64,000 bases of DNA from Monodelphis domestica (lineage: Eukaryota; Chordata; Mammalia; Didelphimorphia; Didelphidae), in the NCBI RefSeq assembly GCF_027887165.1, contig NC_077228.1, forward strand, positions 108,078,043 to 108,142,042, in the 5' to 3' direction. Every line of letters begins with the position of its first letter. Position 1 is the stretch's first letter. The translations under genes were made by a program, and so were the position numbers. The notes under the pieces are model-generated. The model had not been told where the DNA came from and searched no databases. It saw only the letters and a list, made by a program, of their open reading frames with translations. Shown here piece by piece: positions 12,382 through 25,401 of the stretch.

Positions 12382-13007
12382 GGGAGAAGGGAGGCCACCA
12401 CCGCTCGTGCAGGTTCCATACCGCCACTGTGGCCATGATGAACTACGGCTTCCGGAGCAGCCGCCAGGACTTCTCCTTCAGGCCCTAGGAGCTGATAACA
12501 GCCAAGACACATATCATTAAGTCGACCGATGTGGAGAAATTAGCTGATGAGCTCCATATGCCATCTCTTCCTGAAATGATGTTTGGAGACAATGTTTTAA
12601 GAATCCAACATGTTTCTGGCTTTGGGATTGAGTTCAATGCAACTGATGCTTTAAAATGTGTAAACAACTACCGGGGTGCTGAAGGTGGCATGTACTGAAG
12701 AATGGCAAGAGAGCAGGATGGAGGGTGAGCACTCCAAAGAGATTATTAGACCATATTACTGGACCTATACAACAGATTACAAAGGAACATTACTTGGCAA
12801 AGCTTTTAAGTTAAAGGTTGTGCTTACAACAGATCATATAGACACAGAGAAATTGAAAGCCAGGGAACAGATTAAATTTTTTTGAAGAAGTTCTGTTGTT
12901 TGATGATGAACTTCATGATCATGTAGTTTCAAGCTTAAGTGTGAAAATTAGCGTGATGCCTTGTAGCTTTTTCCTGTTACTGAGATTTTTCTTAAGAATT
13001 GATGGCA
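12382..13007 (+). pseudogene. TIPRL: TIPRL processed pseudogene, segment 1
   Basis: TIPRL (TIP41-like) binds the catalytic subunits of PP2A-type phosphatases. This is an intronless copy. After a short 5' UTR the ATG at 12435 gives MMNYGFRSSRQDFSFRP, followed by a TAG at 12486. It then gives [40 protein letters not shown], a one-base loss near 12674, [20 protein letters not shown], and a one-base gain in a T-run near 12880, then [11 protein letters not shown] and FFLRIDG. Human TIPRL has MMIHGFQSSHRDFCFGPWKL and [20 protein letters not shown]. Exons are fused without introns. It lies inside L1-B, and GGCAATGAGGAG flanks it at 12370-12381 and 25402-25413. L1-C interrupts it after 13007. Confidence 0.92.
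12994..13007 (+). repeat. Target-site duplication of L1-C, left copy
   Basis: AAGAATTGATGGCA, repeated at 19374-19387. These bases are TIPRL codons for the RIDG region, so the sequence on both sides of L1-C rejoins exactly. Confidence 0.93.
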
Positions 13008-13721
13008 GGTCAAGATGGTGGCTTAGAGAAAGCTAAAGTTCAGATCTCCAGAAAACCCTTCCCGACCGATCTCAAACTATAAGCTCCTAAGGCGCCGAAA
13101 TTCAAAACAATCAACAGCACAGTCCCTGGGAATCCTCCTCCTGGACCTGGACCTGGATCAAAAGGTACAGCCCCCCCCCCAAAAGCCAGAACCCGAGATC
13201 ACTTGGACCTAAGGGGTAGGAGCTCAGAGTCCAAGGCTCCGGGAAGCTGCTTCCCCTCCCCTCAAAGAGAGCAGGGTCGTCTGAAACAACAGCAACCTTC
13301 AGGGCCCTCAAGACAGCCTCACCAGCTGGATCCTGCTATCCAAGTCTCAGTGAAAGTCACTGCCCTCAGAGATCTGGGAAGCAGTGGCCCCTTCCCCTGC
13401 AGAGAGCAGGGTCCTCTGAAACAACAACAACCCTCAGGGCTGGCAAGACAGCCTCACGGCCAGCTATTCTGAAGGCAACTTCCAGAAAGCAACCCGACCC
13501 AGTCCAGTCGAGGGGGCACCTTAGTAGAAGGGAAACAGAGAGAACCGGGGTAGAGTGCAGCCCCCTGGTCCGACCCATCCATTCCAGTTCCAGTGAAAGT
13601 CATTGCCTTAAGGCATACTCAGTTTAACCCAGGGAAAGCTCATAGAAGGGACAATCTGCCCAGGACTAAAGCCTCTGAACACCAGACAGAGATAAGAAAA
13701 GCTAATCCTCCCCATTCAGAG

Positions 13722-14688
13722 ATGGCAAACTCCACAGAAGCACAGAAGCCCCAAAATCCCAAGAAAAATAAGAAGAAGGGGGCGACTTTGGACACATTCT
13801 ATGGAGCCAAAATACAAAATACAGAGGAGATAGAAGAGGAAACACAAGCAAATGCTCCAAAACCTTCCAAAGGAAACGGAAACTCTCCACAAAGCCATGA
13901 AGAATTTGAATCAGAAATGACCAAAAAGATGGACGCCTTCTGGGAGGAAAAGTGGGAAATAATGCAAAAGAAATTCACGCATCTACAAAACAGGTGTGAT
14001 GAAACTGAAAAGGAAAACCAGGCTTTAAAGGCCAGAATCAGGCAGCTGGAAGACAACGTGCATGTAAAAGAGCAAGAATTAATAAAGCAAAGCCAAAATA
14101 CCAAGAAATAAGAAGAGAACATAAAATATCTCACCTACAAGGTGACAGATCTGGAAAATAGAGGGAGAAGAGATAATTTAAGAATAATTGGACTTCCAGA
14201 AAAGCCAGAAATAAACACCAAACTCGACATTGTGATACAAGATATAATCAAAGAAAATTGCCCAGAGATTCCAGAACAAGGGGGTAATACAGCCACTGAC
14301 AGAGCTCACAGAATACCTTCTACACTAAACCCCAAAAAGACAACTCCCAGGAATGTAATTGCCAAATTCCAAAGCTCTCAAACAAAAGAAAAAATCCTAC
14401 AGGAAGCTAGAATAAAGACAATTTACATATAAAGGAATGCCAATCAGGGTCACACAAGACCTTGCAAGTTCTACTCTGAATGATCGTAAGGCATGGAACA
14501 TGATCTTCAGAAAAGCAAGAGAGCTGGGTCTTCAACCAAGAATCAGCTACCCAGCAAAACTGACTATATACTTCAAAGGGAAAGTATGGGCATTCAACAA
14601 AATAGAAGGCTTCCAACTTTTTGCAAAGAAAAGACCAGAGCTCTGTGGAAAGTTTGATACCGAAAAACAAAGAGCAAGGAATACCTGA
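13722..14688 (+). pseudogene. L1-C ORF1
   Basis: ATG at 13722 gives MANSTEAQKPQNPKKNKKKG. A coiled coil follows (EEKWEIMQKKFTHLQNRCDE, ALKARIRQLEDNVHVKEQEL), then the RRM-like region from GRRDNLRIIGLPEKPEIN, then the C-terminal domain (TTPRNVIAKFQSSQTKEKIL). One in-frame TAA at 14109-14111 and one frame change near 14430 break it. The full length would be about 322 codons. I chose the start because the same MANST start opens ORF1 of L1-A. Confidence 0.85.
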
Positions 14689-15219
14689 AAAGGTAAATAT
14701 TAAGGAAAGGGGAAAGGAGAAAAATGTTATCTTCTTCTTTTACTCAAACTCTCTTCTATAAGGACTACATTTCTATCAATCTATGTATACTAACATGTGG
14801 GGAAAATGTAATGTGTAAATACGGGGTAAAAAAAGACCAAATAGAATAATCTTTCTCACACAAAGATTCACATGGGAAGGGGAGGGGAAGAATACTCCTA
14901 TAAGAAGGAGAGGAAGAGAGGGTTTTTTACTTAAACCTTAATCTCAGGGAAATCAACTCTGAGAGGGAAAAACACCAGATCCATTAGGATCTTGAATTCT
15001 ATCTTACCCAACAAGGGTAGGGAGAAGGGAAAACCAAGGGGGGGGGGAGGGAAAACAAAAAGGGAGGGAAAGAGAGGGGGAAGGGGGAGGGAACAAAAAG
15101 GGCTGGACTAAAAAGGGAAACATCAAGGGAGGGGACAAGGGGTACTGATTCAAAGTAAATCACTGGACTAAAAGGTAGAGCCGAAGAAGAAAAGGTTAGA
15201 ATTAGGGAAGGATATCAAA

Positions 15220-18200
15220 ATGCCAGGGAGTCCACAAATAACAATCATAACTTTGAATGTGAATGGGATGAACTCACGCATAAAACGTAGACGAATAGCA
15301 GAATGGATTAGAATCCAAAACCCTACTATATGTTGTCTTCAAGAAACACACATGAGGTGGGTTGACACCCACAAGGTCAGAATTAAAGGATGGAGTAAGA
15401 CCTTCTGGGCCTCAACTGACAAAAAGAAGGCAGGAGTGGTAATCATGATATATGATAAAGCCAAAGCAAAAATAGACCTGATCAAAAGGGACAGGGAAGG
15501 TAATTATATTTTGTTAAAAGGGACTTTAGACAATGAGGAAATATCATTAATCAACATGTATGCACTAAATAATATAGCACCCAAATTTCTAATGGAGAAA
15601 CTAGGAGAATTGAAGGAAGAAATAGACTGTAAAACCATATCAGTGGGAGACTTAAACCAACCATTATCAAATTTAGATAAATCAAATAAAAAAATAAGAA
15701 AGAGGTAAAAGAAGTGAATGAAATCTTAGGAAAATTAGAATTAATAGACATATGGAGAAAAATAAATAGGGATAAAAATGAATACACCTTCTTCTCAGCA
15801 CCACATGGCACATTCACAAAAATTGATCATACATTAGGTCACAGAAATATAGCACACAAATGCAGAAAAGCAGAAATAATAAATGCAGCCTTCTCAGATC
15901 ACAAGGCAATAAAAATAATGATTAGTAATGGTACATGGAAAACCAAATCTAAAACCAATTGGAAATTAAACAATATGATACTCCAAAATCATTTAGTTAA
16001 AGAAGAAATCATAGAAACAATTAATAATTTCATCAAGGAAAATGACAATGGTGAGACATCCTTTCAAACCTTTTGGGATGCAGCCAATGTGGTAATCAGA
16101 GGTAAATTCATATCCCTGAATGCTTATATTAACAAACTAGGGAGAACAGAGATCAATCAATTGGAAATGCAAATGAAAAACTCGAAAGCAATCAAATTAA
16201 AACCCCCCAGCAGAAAACCAAACTAGAAATCCTAAAAATTAAGGGAGAAATTAATAAAATCGAAAGTGATAGAACTATTGATTTAATAAATAAGACAAGA
16301 AGCTGGTACTTTGAAAAAACAAACAAAATAGAAAAAGTACTGGTCAATCTAATTAAAAAAAGGAAGGAAGAAAAGCAAATTCACAGCATTAAAGATGAAA
16401 AGGGGGACAGCACCTCCGATGAAGAGGAAATTAAGGCAATCATTAGAAATTACTTTGCCCAATTATATGGCAATAAATACACCAATTTAGGGGATATGGA
16501 TGAATATATACAAAAATACAAACTGCCTAGACTAACAGAAGAGGAAATAGAATTCTTAAATAATCCCATATCAGAAAATGAAATCCAACAAGCCATCAAA
16601 GAACTTCCTAAGAAAAAATCCCCAGGGCCTGATGGCCAGTGAATTCTATCAAACATTCAGAGAACAGTTAATCCCAATACTATAAAAACTATTTGACATA
16701 ATAAGCAAAGAGGGAGTTCTACCAAACTCCTTTTACGACACAAACATGGTGCTGATTCCAAAACCAGGCAGGTCAAAAACAGAGAAAGAAAACTATAGAC
16801 CAATCTCCCTAATGAATATAGATGCAAAAATCTTAAATAGGATACTAGCAAAAAGACTCCAGCAAGTGATCAGAAAGGTCATCCACCATGATCAAGTAGG
16901 ATTTATACCAGGGATGAAGGGCTGGTTCAATATTAGGAAAACCAACCACATAATTGACCACATCAACAAGCAAACCAGCAAGAACCACATGATTATCTCA
17001 ATAGACGCATAAAAAGCATTTGATAAAATACAACACCCATTCCTATAAAAAACACTAGAAAGTATAGGAATAGAAGGGTCATTCCTAAAAATAATAAACA
17101 GTATATATCTAAAACCATCAGCTAATATCATCTGCAATGGGGATAAACTAGATGCATTCCCAGTAAGATCAGGAGTGAAACAAGGATGCCCATTATCACC
17201 TCTACTATTTGACATTGTACTAGAAACACTAGCAGTAGCAATTAGAGAAGATAAAGGAATTGAAGGCATCAAAATAGGCAAGGAGGAGACCAAATTATCA
17301 CTCTTTGCAGATGACATGATGGTCTACTTAAAGAATCCTAGAGATTCAACCAAAAAGCTAATTGAAATAATCAACAGCTTTAGCAAAGTTGCAGGATACA
17401 AAATAAACCCACATAAATCATCAGCTTTTCTATATATCTCTAACACAGCTCAGCAGCAAGAACTAGAAAGAGAAATACCATTCAAAATCACCTTAGACAA
17501 AATAAAATACCTAGGAATCTACCTCCCAAGACAAACACAGGAACTATATGAACACAACTACAAAACACTCTCCACACAACTAAAACTACACTTGAGCAAT
17601 TGGAAAAACATTAACTGCTCATGGATAGGACGAGCCAATATAATAAAAATGACCATCCTACCCAAACTTATTTATCTATTTAGTGCTATACCCATTGAAC
17701 TACCAAAATACTTCTTCACTGATTTAGAAAAAACCATAACAAAGTTCATTTGGAAGAACAAAAGATCAAGGATATCCAGGGAAATAATGAAAAAAAACAC
17801 ATATGATGGGGACCTTGCAGTCCCTGACCTTAAACTATATTACAAAGCAGCAGTCATCAAAACAATTTGGTACTGGCTAAGAAACAGAAAGGAAGATCAG
17901 TGGAATAGACTGGGGGAAAGCGACCTCAGCAAGACAGTATACGATAAACCCAAAGATCCCAGCTTTTGGGACAAAAATCCACTAGTCGATAAAAACTGTT
18001 GGGAAAATTGGAAGACAGTGTGGGAGAGACTAGGAATAGATCAACACCTCACACCCTACACCAAGATAAATTCAAAATGGGTGAGTGACTTAAACATAAA
18101 GAAGGAAACCATAAGTAAATTGGGTAAACACAGAATAGTATACATGTCAGACCTTTGGGAGGGGAAAGACTTTAAAACCAAGCAAGACATAGAAAGAATC

Positions 18201-19016
18201 ACAAAATGTAAAATAAATAATTTTGACTACATCAAATTAAAAAGCTTTTGCACAAACAAAACCAATGTAACTAAAATCAGAAGGGAAACAACAAACTGGG
18301 AAAAAATCTTCATAGAAACCTCTGACAAAGGTTTAATTACTCAAATTTATAAAGAGCTAAATCAACTGTACAAAAAATCAAGCCATTCTCCAATTGATAA
18401 ATGGGCAAGGGACATGGATAGGCAGTTCTCAGATAAAGAAATCAAAACTATTAATAAGCACATGAAGAAGTGTTCTACATCTCTTATAATCAGAGAGATG
18501 CAAATCAAAACAACTCTGAGGTATCACCTCACACCTAGCAGATTGGCTAACATAACAGCAAAGGAAAGTAATGAATGCTTGAGGGGATGTGGCAAAGTAG
18601 GGACATTAATTCATTGCTGGTGGAGTTGTGAACTGATCCAACCATTCTGGAGGGCAATTTGGAACTATGCCCAAAGGGTGCTAAAAGAATATCTACCCTT
18701 TGATCCAGCCATAGCACTGCTGGGCCTGTACCCCAAAGAGATAATGGACAAAAAGACTTGTACAAAAATATTCATAGCTGTGCTCTTTGTGGTGGCCAAA
18801 AACTGGAAAATGAGGGGATGCCCATCAATTAGGGAATGGCTGAACAAATTTTGGTATATGTTGGTGATGGAATACTATTGTGCTAAAAGGAATAATAAAG
18901 TGGAGGAGTTCCATGGAGACTGGAACAACCTCCAGGAAGTGATGCAGAGCGAAAGGAGCAGAACCAGGAGAACATTGTACACAGAGACTGATACACTGTG
19001 GTATAATAGAACGTAA
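15220..19016 (+). pseudogene. L1-C ORF2 (endonuclease and reverse transcriptase)
   Basis: ORF2p nicks DNA and copies L1 RNA in place. From N to C it has the endonuclease (MPGSPQITIITLNVNGM, CCLQETH, SDHKAI), the RT palm with the FADDMMVY catalytic block near 17305, thumb region, and the Cys-rich end ([20 protein letters not shown]). Frame changes near 15700 and 16210 and stops and shifts between 16600 and 17050 break the first half. From 17175 to 19016 it is open for 613 codons. Expected length is about 1,265 residues. Confidence 0.88.
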
Positions 19017-19373
19017 TGGACTTCTCCATTAGTGGCGGTGTAATGTCCCTGAACAACTTGCAGGGATCTAGGAGAAAAAAACACTATTCATAAGCAAAGG
19101 ATAAACTATGGGAGTAGAAAGACCGAGGAAGAGCAACTGCCTGAATACAGCGGTTAAGGGGACATGACAGAGGATAGACTCTAAATGAACACTCTAATGC
19201 AAATATTATCAACATAGCAATGGGTTCAAATCAACAAAACATGTAATGCCCAGTGGATTTACGCGTCGGCTATGGGGGGTGGGGGGGAAGAAAAGAAAAT
19301 GATCTATGTCTTTAATGAATAATGCTTGGAAATGATCAAATAAAATATAAAATTAAAAAATTAAATAAAAAAA

Positions 19374-19858
19374 AAGAATTGATGGCATGCTCATCAGGAT
19401 GAATGACACAAGGCTCTACCATGAGGCTGACAAGACTTACATGTTAAGAAAATACACTTCAAGGGAGAGCAAAATAGCAAATTTAATGCATGTTCCACCA
19501 GCCCTCTTTACAGAACCCAATGAAATATCACAATACCTACCTGTAAAGAAGGCAGTATGTGAGAAGCTGTAGTTTCCTGAAAGAATGGATCTTAACCTTG
19601 TGGCTACACAAGAAAATACATGCATGGAATATATATATATATACACACAATATGAACTCTCTGTGGAACCCTCACTCACTGGAGATGACTACTTTTGGGG
19701 GGGATTAAGGGAGGGCTATCTAATAAGACAATGAGCTGCCTTTCCTTGTGTCGAGATTTTCTGTAGCCTTAAAAGAAGGGATGAAAAGCTTGATGTAGGC
19801 AGGTTCTACATAGCCTGCTGTTCATACCACCTGTCCATATCTAAAATTAATGGGAGAT
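19374..19858 (+). pseudogene. TIPRL: TIPRL processed pseudogene, segment 2
   Basis: It resumes the coding sequence after L1-[62 protein letters not shown], then a TAG where the functional protein continues IFPER. The 3' UTR follows, with a short (TA)n(CA)n run near 19629-19648. It ends at the left target duplication of L1-D (19842-19858). Confidence 0.92.
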
Positions 19859-20049
19859 ACACCTTCTTTTCAGCACCACATGGCACATTCACAAAAATAG
19901 ATCATACACTAGGTCATAGAAACATGGCACTTAAATGCAGAAAAGCAGAAATATTAACTGCAGCCTTTTCAGATCACAAGGCAATTAAAATATTGATCGG
20001 CAAGGGTACATGGAGACCCAAATCAAAAATTAATTAGAAATTAAATAAC

Positions 20050-23000
20050 ATGATACTCCAAAATCGGATAGTTAGAGAAGAAATCATAGAAACAATTAAC
20101 AATCTCGTTGAAGAAAATTACAACGGCGAAACATCCTTTCAAACCTTATGGGATGCAGCCAAGGCAGTACTTAGAGGAAAATTCATATCCCTGAGTGCAT
20201 ATATTAACAAATTAGGGAGGACAGAGACCAAGGAATTGGAAATGCAAATAAAAAATCTTGAGAATGAACAAATTAAAAACCCCCAGAAGAAAACCATACT
20301 AGAGATCCTAAAAATTAAGGGAGAAATTAATAAAATAGAAAGTGACAGAACTATTGAGCTAATAAACAAGACTAGAAGCTGGTACTTTGAAAAAACAGAC
20401 AAAATAGACAAAGTACTGGTTAATTTAATTAAAAAAAGGAAAGAAGAAAGGCAAATTAATAGCATCAAGGATGAAAAGGGGGATCTCACCTCAAATGAAG
20501 AGGAAATTAAGGCAATCATTAAAAACTACTTTGCCCAACTATATGGCAATAAATATACCAACCTAGGTGATATGGATGAATATTTACAAAAATATAAATT
20601 GCCTAGACTAACAGAAGAAGAAATAGTTTTCTTAAATAATCCCATATCAGAAATTGAAATCCATCAAGCCATCAAAGAACTGCCTAAGAAAAAATCCCCA
20701 GGGCCTGATGGATTCACCAGTGAATTCTATCAAACATTCAGAGAACAGTTAACCCCAATATTATACAAACTATTTGACATAATAAGCAAAGAGGGAGTCC
20801 TACCAAACTCCTTTTATGACACAAGCATGGTACTAATTCCAAAGCCAGGCAGGCCAAAAACAGAGAAAGAAAACTATAGGCCAATCTCCCTAATGAATAT
20901 AGATGCAAAAATCTTAAATAGGATACTAGCAAAAAGACTCCAGCAAGTGATTAGAAGGGTCATCCACCATGATCAAGTAGGATTCATACCAGGGATGCAG
21001 GGCTGGTTCAACATTAGGAAAACTATCCACATAATTGACCACATCAACAAGCAAACCAACAAGAATCACATGATTATCTCAATAGATGCAGAAAAAGCCT
21101 TTGATAAAATACAACACCCATTCCTACTAAAAACACTAGAAAGCATAGGAATAGAAGGGTCATTCCTAAAAATAATAAACAGTATATATCTAAAACCATC
21201 AGCTAATATCATCTGCAATGGGGATAAACTAAATCCATTCCCATTAAGATCAGGAGTGAAACAAGGATGCCCATTATCACCTCTATTATTTGACATTGTA
21301 CTAGAAACACTAGCAGTAGCAATTAGAGAAGAAAAAGAAATTGAAGGCATCAAAATAGGCAAGGAGGAGACCAAATTATCACTCTTTGCAGATGACATGA
21401 TGGTCTACCTAAAGAATCCTAGAGACTCAACCAAAAAGCTAATTGAAATAATCAACAACTTTAGCAAAGTTGCAGGATACAAAATAAACCCACATAAGTC
21501 ATCAGCATTTCTATATAATTCCAACACAGCTCAGCAGCAAGAACTAGAAAGAGAAATCCCATTCAAAATTACCCAAGACAAAATAAAATACCTAGGAATC
21601 TACCTCCCAAGACAAACACAGGATCTATATGAACACAACTACAAAACACTTTCCACACAACTAAAACTAGACTTGAACAATTGGAAGAACATTAACTGCT
21701 CATGGGTAGGACGAGCCAATATAATAAAAATGACCATCCTACCCAAACTCATCTATCTATTTAGTGCCATACCCATGGAACTTCCAAAAATTTTTTTTAC
21801 TGATTTAGAAAAAAACATAACAAAGTTCATTTGGAAGAACAAAAGATCAAGGATATCCAGGGAATTAATGAAAAAAAATACAAAGGAAGGGGGTCTTGCA
21901 GTCCCAGATCTCAGACTATATTATAAAGCAGCGGTCATCAAAACAATTTGGTACTGGCTAAGAGACAGAAAGGAGGATCAGTGGAATAGACTGGGGGCAA
22001 GCAACCTCAGCAAGACAGTATATGACAAACCCAAAGATCCCAGCTTTTGGGACAAAAATCCACTATTTCATAAAAACTGTTGGGAAAATTGGAGGACAGT
22101 GTGGGAAAGATTAGGCTTAGATCAACACCTCACACCCTACACCAAGATAAATTCAAAATGGATGAATGACTTGAACATAAAGGAGGAAACTATAAGAAAA
22201 TTAGGCGAACACAGAATAGTATACATGTCAGACCTTTGGGAAGGGAAATACTTCAAAACCAAGCAAGAATTAGAAAGAATTACAAAATGCAAAATAAATA
22301 ATCTGGATTACATCAAATTAAAAAGTTTTTGTACAAACAAAACCAATGTAACCAAAATCAGAAGGGTAGCAACAAATTGGGAAACAATCTTCATAAAAAC
22401 CTCTGACAAGGGTTTAATTACTAAAATTTATAAAGAACTAAATCAATTGTACAAAAAATCAAGCCATTCTCCAATTGACAAATGGGCAAGGGACATGAAC
22501 AGGCAATTCTCAGCCAAAGAAATCAAAACTATTAATAAGCACATGAAAAAGTGCTCTACATCTCTTATAATCAGAGAGATGCAAATCAAAACAACTCTGA
22601 GGTATCATCTCACACCTAGCAGATTGGCTAACATGACAGCTATGCAAAGTAATGAATGCTGGAGGGGATGTGGCAAAGTGGGGACATTAATTCATTGCTG
22701 GTGGAGTTGTGAATTGATCCAACCATTCTGGAGGGCAATTTGGAACTATGTCCAAAGGGCGATAAAAGACTGTCTGCCCTTTGATCCAGCCATAGCACTG
22801 CTGGGCTTGTACCCCAAAGAGATAATGGACAAAAAGACTTGTACAAAAATATTCATAGCTGCGCTCTTTGTGGTGGCCAAAAATTGGAAAATGAGGGGAT
22901 GCCCCTCAATTGGGGAATGGCTGAACAAATTGTGGTATATGTTGGTGATGGAATACTATTGTGCTAAAAGGAATAATAAAGTGGAGAAGTTCCATGGAGA

Positions 23001-23097
23001 CTGGAACAACCTCCAGGAAGTAATGCAGAGTGAGAGGAGCAGAACCAGGAAAACATTGTACACAGAGACTGATACATTGTGGTACAATCGAAGGTGA
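20050..23097 (+). CDS. L1-D ORF2: open reverse-transcriptase frame
   Basis: An uninterrupted frame of 1,015 codons covers the linker after the endonuclease, the whole RT and the C-terminal region. Visible blocks are [18 protein letters not shown] (RT finger), [38 protein letters not shown] (first catalytic Asp), [35 protein letters not shown] (catalytic DD), and the Cys-rich end [20 protein letters not shown]. The frame is a remnant of a 5'-truncated ORF2. It lacks the endonuclease (a TAG lies at 20035, just upstream of the first ATG) and has no L1 promoter, so it cannot support full retrotransposition. Confidence 0.9.
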   Translation: MILQNRIVREEIIETINNLVEENYNGETSFQTLWDAAKAVLRGKFISLSAYINKLGRTETKELEMQIKNLENEQIKNPQKKTILEILKIKGEINKIESDRTIELINKTRSWYFEKTDKIDKVLVNLIKKRKEERQINSIKDEKGDLTSNEEEIKAIIKNYFAQLYGNKYTNLGDMDEYLQKYKLPRLTEEEIVFLNNPISEIEIHQAIKELPKKKSPGPDGFTSEFYQTFREQLTPILYKLFDIISKEGVLPNSFYDTSMVLIPKPGRPKTEKENYRPISLMNIDAKILNRILAKRLQQVIRRVIHHDQVGFIPGMQGWFNIRKTIHIIDHINKQTNKNHMIISIDAEKAFDKIQHPFLLKTLESIGIEGSFLKIINSIYLKPSANIICNGDKLNPFPLRSGVKQGCPLSPLLFDIVLETLAVAIREEKEIEGIKIGKEETKLSLFADDMMVYLKNPRDSTKKLIEIINNFSKVAGYKINPHKSSAFLYNSNTAQQQELEREIPFKITQDKIKYLGIYLPRQTQDLYEHNYKTLSTQLKLDLNNWKNINCSWVGRANIIKMTILPKLIYLFSAIPMELPKIFFTDLEKNITKFIWKNKRSRISRELMKKNTKEGGLAVPDLRLYYKAAVIKTIWYWLRDRKEDQWNRLGASNLSKTVYDKPKDPSFWDKNPLFHKNCWENWRTVWERLGLDQHLTPYTKINSKWMNDLNIKEETIRKLGEHRIVYMSDLWEGKYFKTKQELERITKCKINNLDYIKLKSFCTNKTNVTKIRRVATNWETIFIKTSDKGLITKIYKELNQLYKKSSHSPIDKWARDMNRQFSAKEIKTINKHMKKCSTSLIIREMQIKTTLRYHLTPSRLANMTAMQSNECWRGCGKVGTLIHCWWSCELIQPFWRAIWNYVQRAIKDCLPFDPAIALLGLYPKEIMDKKTCTKIFIAALFVVAKNWKMRGCPSIGEWLNKLWYMLVMEYYCAKRNNKVEKFHGDWNNLQEVMQSERSRTRKTLYTETDTLWYNRR

Positions 23098-23480
23098 TGG
23101 ACTTCTCCATTAGTATCAATGCAATCCCTGAACAATCTGCCGGGATCTAAAAAAAAAATACTACCCACAAGCAGAGGATAAACTGTGGGAGTAAAAACAC
23201 CGCTGAAAAGCAACTGCTTGACTACAGGGTTGGAGGAGATAAGACTGAGGAGAGACTCTAAATGAACACTATAATGCAAACTCCAACAACAGGGAAATGG
23301 GTTCGAGTCAAGAACACATGTGATAACCAGTGGAATCATGCGTCAGCTATGGGAGAGGGAAAGGCGGGCGGGGGGGGGGGGGTGGGGGGAGGGGAGGTGA
23401 GGAAAAGAAAACAATCTTTGTTTCCAGTGAATAATGTATGAAAACGACCAAATAAAATAATATTAAAATTAAAAAAAAAA

Positions 23481-23497
23481 GCTCAAATGCACAAATG
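23481..23497 (+). other. Possible 3' transduced tag of L1-D
   Basis: GCTCAAATGCACAAATG lies between the first A-tract, after the usual L1 end, and a second A-tract next to the target duplication. This is the layout left when L1 transcription reads through its own poly(A) site into source flank. Confidence 0.55.
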
Positions 23498-23506
23498 AAA
23501 AAAAAA

Positions 23507-25401
23507 TAAAATTAATGGGAGATTGAGTTGAACCAAGGTTTTGAGTTGTTATAGAATGAGATCTTAGTAATATATATTTATATGCCCTAAAGAGCAATCA
23601 GAGGCAGTGGGCATGGAATTACCACAAATATTATTTTGCATGAAGAGTTTAAATAAGTGAACCAAATCTAGTAATTCTTTTATAATTTTCAGAAGATTCC
23701 TGGGAAGTGAAAGATTGTGCATTTTGATAGCTTTTCAGTTTTAGTTTTGCAGAAAAATACTGACAAAAGGCTCTGCTAGAAGAAGTGATTTGAATTCACA
23801 AGTTAATCTCATGTTTTATATTCACAGAGTAAGTTTATATTTTCCCTTGAAAAACCATTGTGTTAAATGGGATTTTGAAGCAAAATGTTCATAATTAGAA
23901 CCAAAAAAACATTTCTAGAATTTCAAGCTAGTTCATCTACTGAAAGAGTAATTAATAATGTTTCTCTCTTAGCTATAGTCCCTTACTGGCAGGTGTGCTG
24001 GTATTACAACTAGTTTTTGGCTGTCATCTTCTAAAGTCAGGTACCTTATTTTTGGTTCTGTTGATGTTTTTTGTGCTTCTACCTTATATGACACCTTAAT
24101 GTGAATAAATATGCTGAAGTAACATTACTGAGAAATTTTACATATCTATCTATCTCTTGGATCTGGTATTAAGGAGAAATATTTTACAGATTAAGTCCTG
24201 AGCTAGATTATTTTTCATAAGATATTGGGGGTTGGCATGGGGGATATGAAAATGAGGAGAAAATAGTTTTAAAATAAAACACAGTTTTTATATTTAAATT
24301 TTTAGATGTCTAATATTACAGGGAAGATAAGTAGGTAAAATGAATAAACTTAGGACCTGTGGAAAAAAGACTGGATAACTTTACAAAATTAAAAAAATAT
24401 GGTCTTTTAAACATTTTATAAAGTGTTTTTGCCTGTCTACATAGTGCATGTAAAGCAGAAAATTATTATAGCATTGAGTAAGGGATTTATTAAAATAAGT
24501 GGGTTCAAAAAACTTTCTGTTTTAGTTGAGTTGTTTGGTTCTTACCTTCCCTATTTTAAAATATAATATGTAGCTCCTCTGTTTTTGCCCTTAGAGTTGG
24601 TAGGGTATTAAGTTTGTGAAGATCTTAGTTGAAAGGATCTGCCAAATAGTATACTTCCTAAAAAACTGTAATTAAACCTGGACCCTCTTAAGTTTCTCTC
24701 TTTACTCAGGCATTTATAATTTCACAGAATGGCGCTGTTGTTAACCACCCAGAAAGTGAATTTTATTAGCAAGTTTAAGCAAACTTTTAAGGGAATCATC
24801 CAACTTTTACTGTATCACCTCAAGGCAGACATATGAAAGCAAAATTTAATCTGTTCTGAGAGAATGCATTGCATATTTACCAGATAGCCATCTATTCCTC
24901 TATTAAAGTGTATGTTTTCACTTTAGGCAGGAAAGTGTATACTGTATGTGACTGTCTGAATAAATGTCTACTTTGTTTGCCATGTTATTTTGAATGGAAA
25001 AGATTGCTTAAGACAAGTTGCAAAATATTAAACTCTTAACAAGTGAAAAGGATTGTCCATCAATTGGAATGCCCAATCTGCCTTCTCTTCCCCCCTTTTT
25101 TCTTTGTGGATGTATTGATGTCAGGCTCAGTCCTTTATTACCTGTTTTGAATATATAATGAAAAGATATTGGAGGGAATAAAAACAATGGATTACATGTT
25201 GAGGAATGGTACTACATGTTTCCAAATACTTCATGACCAATCCACTACAATATTATTTTATAAAATACTTATAAAACAACTTGTTATCCATAGTGATATG
25301 ACACTTCATTTTGTATTATTTGTTCCAAATGTCCTTTTTTTTTGTTCATGAAGAATAAACAAGAAATTACTGGCCTATGCTGGGGCTAGTTAAAAAAAAT
25401 A
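23507..25401 (+). pseudogene. TIPRL: TIPRL processed pseudogene, segment 3 (3' UTR)
   Basis: After the right duplication of L1-D the sequence continues as AT-rich, repeat-poor DNA with no long frames. It ends in AATAAA near 25354, then a short A-run at 25392-25399, directly before the right duplication GGCAATGAGGAG and the resumption of L1-B. That is the layout of a retrocopied long 3' UTR with its poly(A) tail. I infer the UTR identity from the flanks, since I cannot align it to a TIPRL mRNA here. Confidence 0.8.

Larger units (their letters stand above)
13008..19373 (+). mobile_element. L1-C: full-length L1
   Basis: It spans about 6.37 kb from GGTCAAGATGGTGGCTTAGA to an A-rich tail, with a 14-base target duplication on both sides. 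It has a 5' UTR (13008-13721, GC-rich, with a repeated unit containing GCAGGGTC and TCTGAAACAACA around 13266-13440), ORF1, an inter-ORF purine-rich spacer (14689-15219, with G-runs), ORF2 and a 3' UTR with AATAAAATATAAAATT near the end. It is inserted in the sense direction in the TIPRL retrocopy. Both ORFs carry a few breaks, so it is not active. Confidence 0.93.
19859..23506 (+). mobile_element. L1-D: 5'-truncated L1, young
   Basis: It starts inside the endonuclease (TTCTTTTCAGCACCACATGG) and runs to a tail with two A-tracts. TAAAATTAATGGGAGAT flanks it at 19842-19858 and 23507-23523. It has a long open ORF2 and fewer breaks than L1-C or L1-E, which suggests it is the most recent large L1 here. 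Between the A-tracts lies GCTCAAATGCACAAATG (23481-23497), which is not L1 sequence in its sisters. It sits in the 3' UTR of the TIPRL retrocopy. Confidence 0.93.

Noticed and set aside
13166-13460. Near-repeated units as a tandem array or CRISPR-like structure
   Set aside because: Two imperfect copies only, located in the L1-C 5' UTR. No spacers or regular repeat length.
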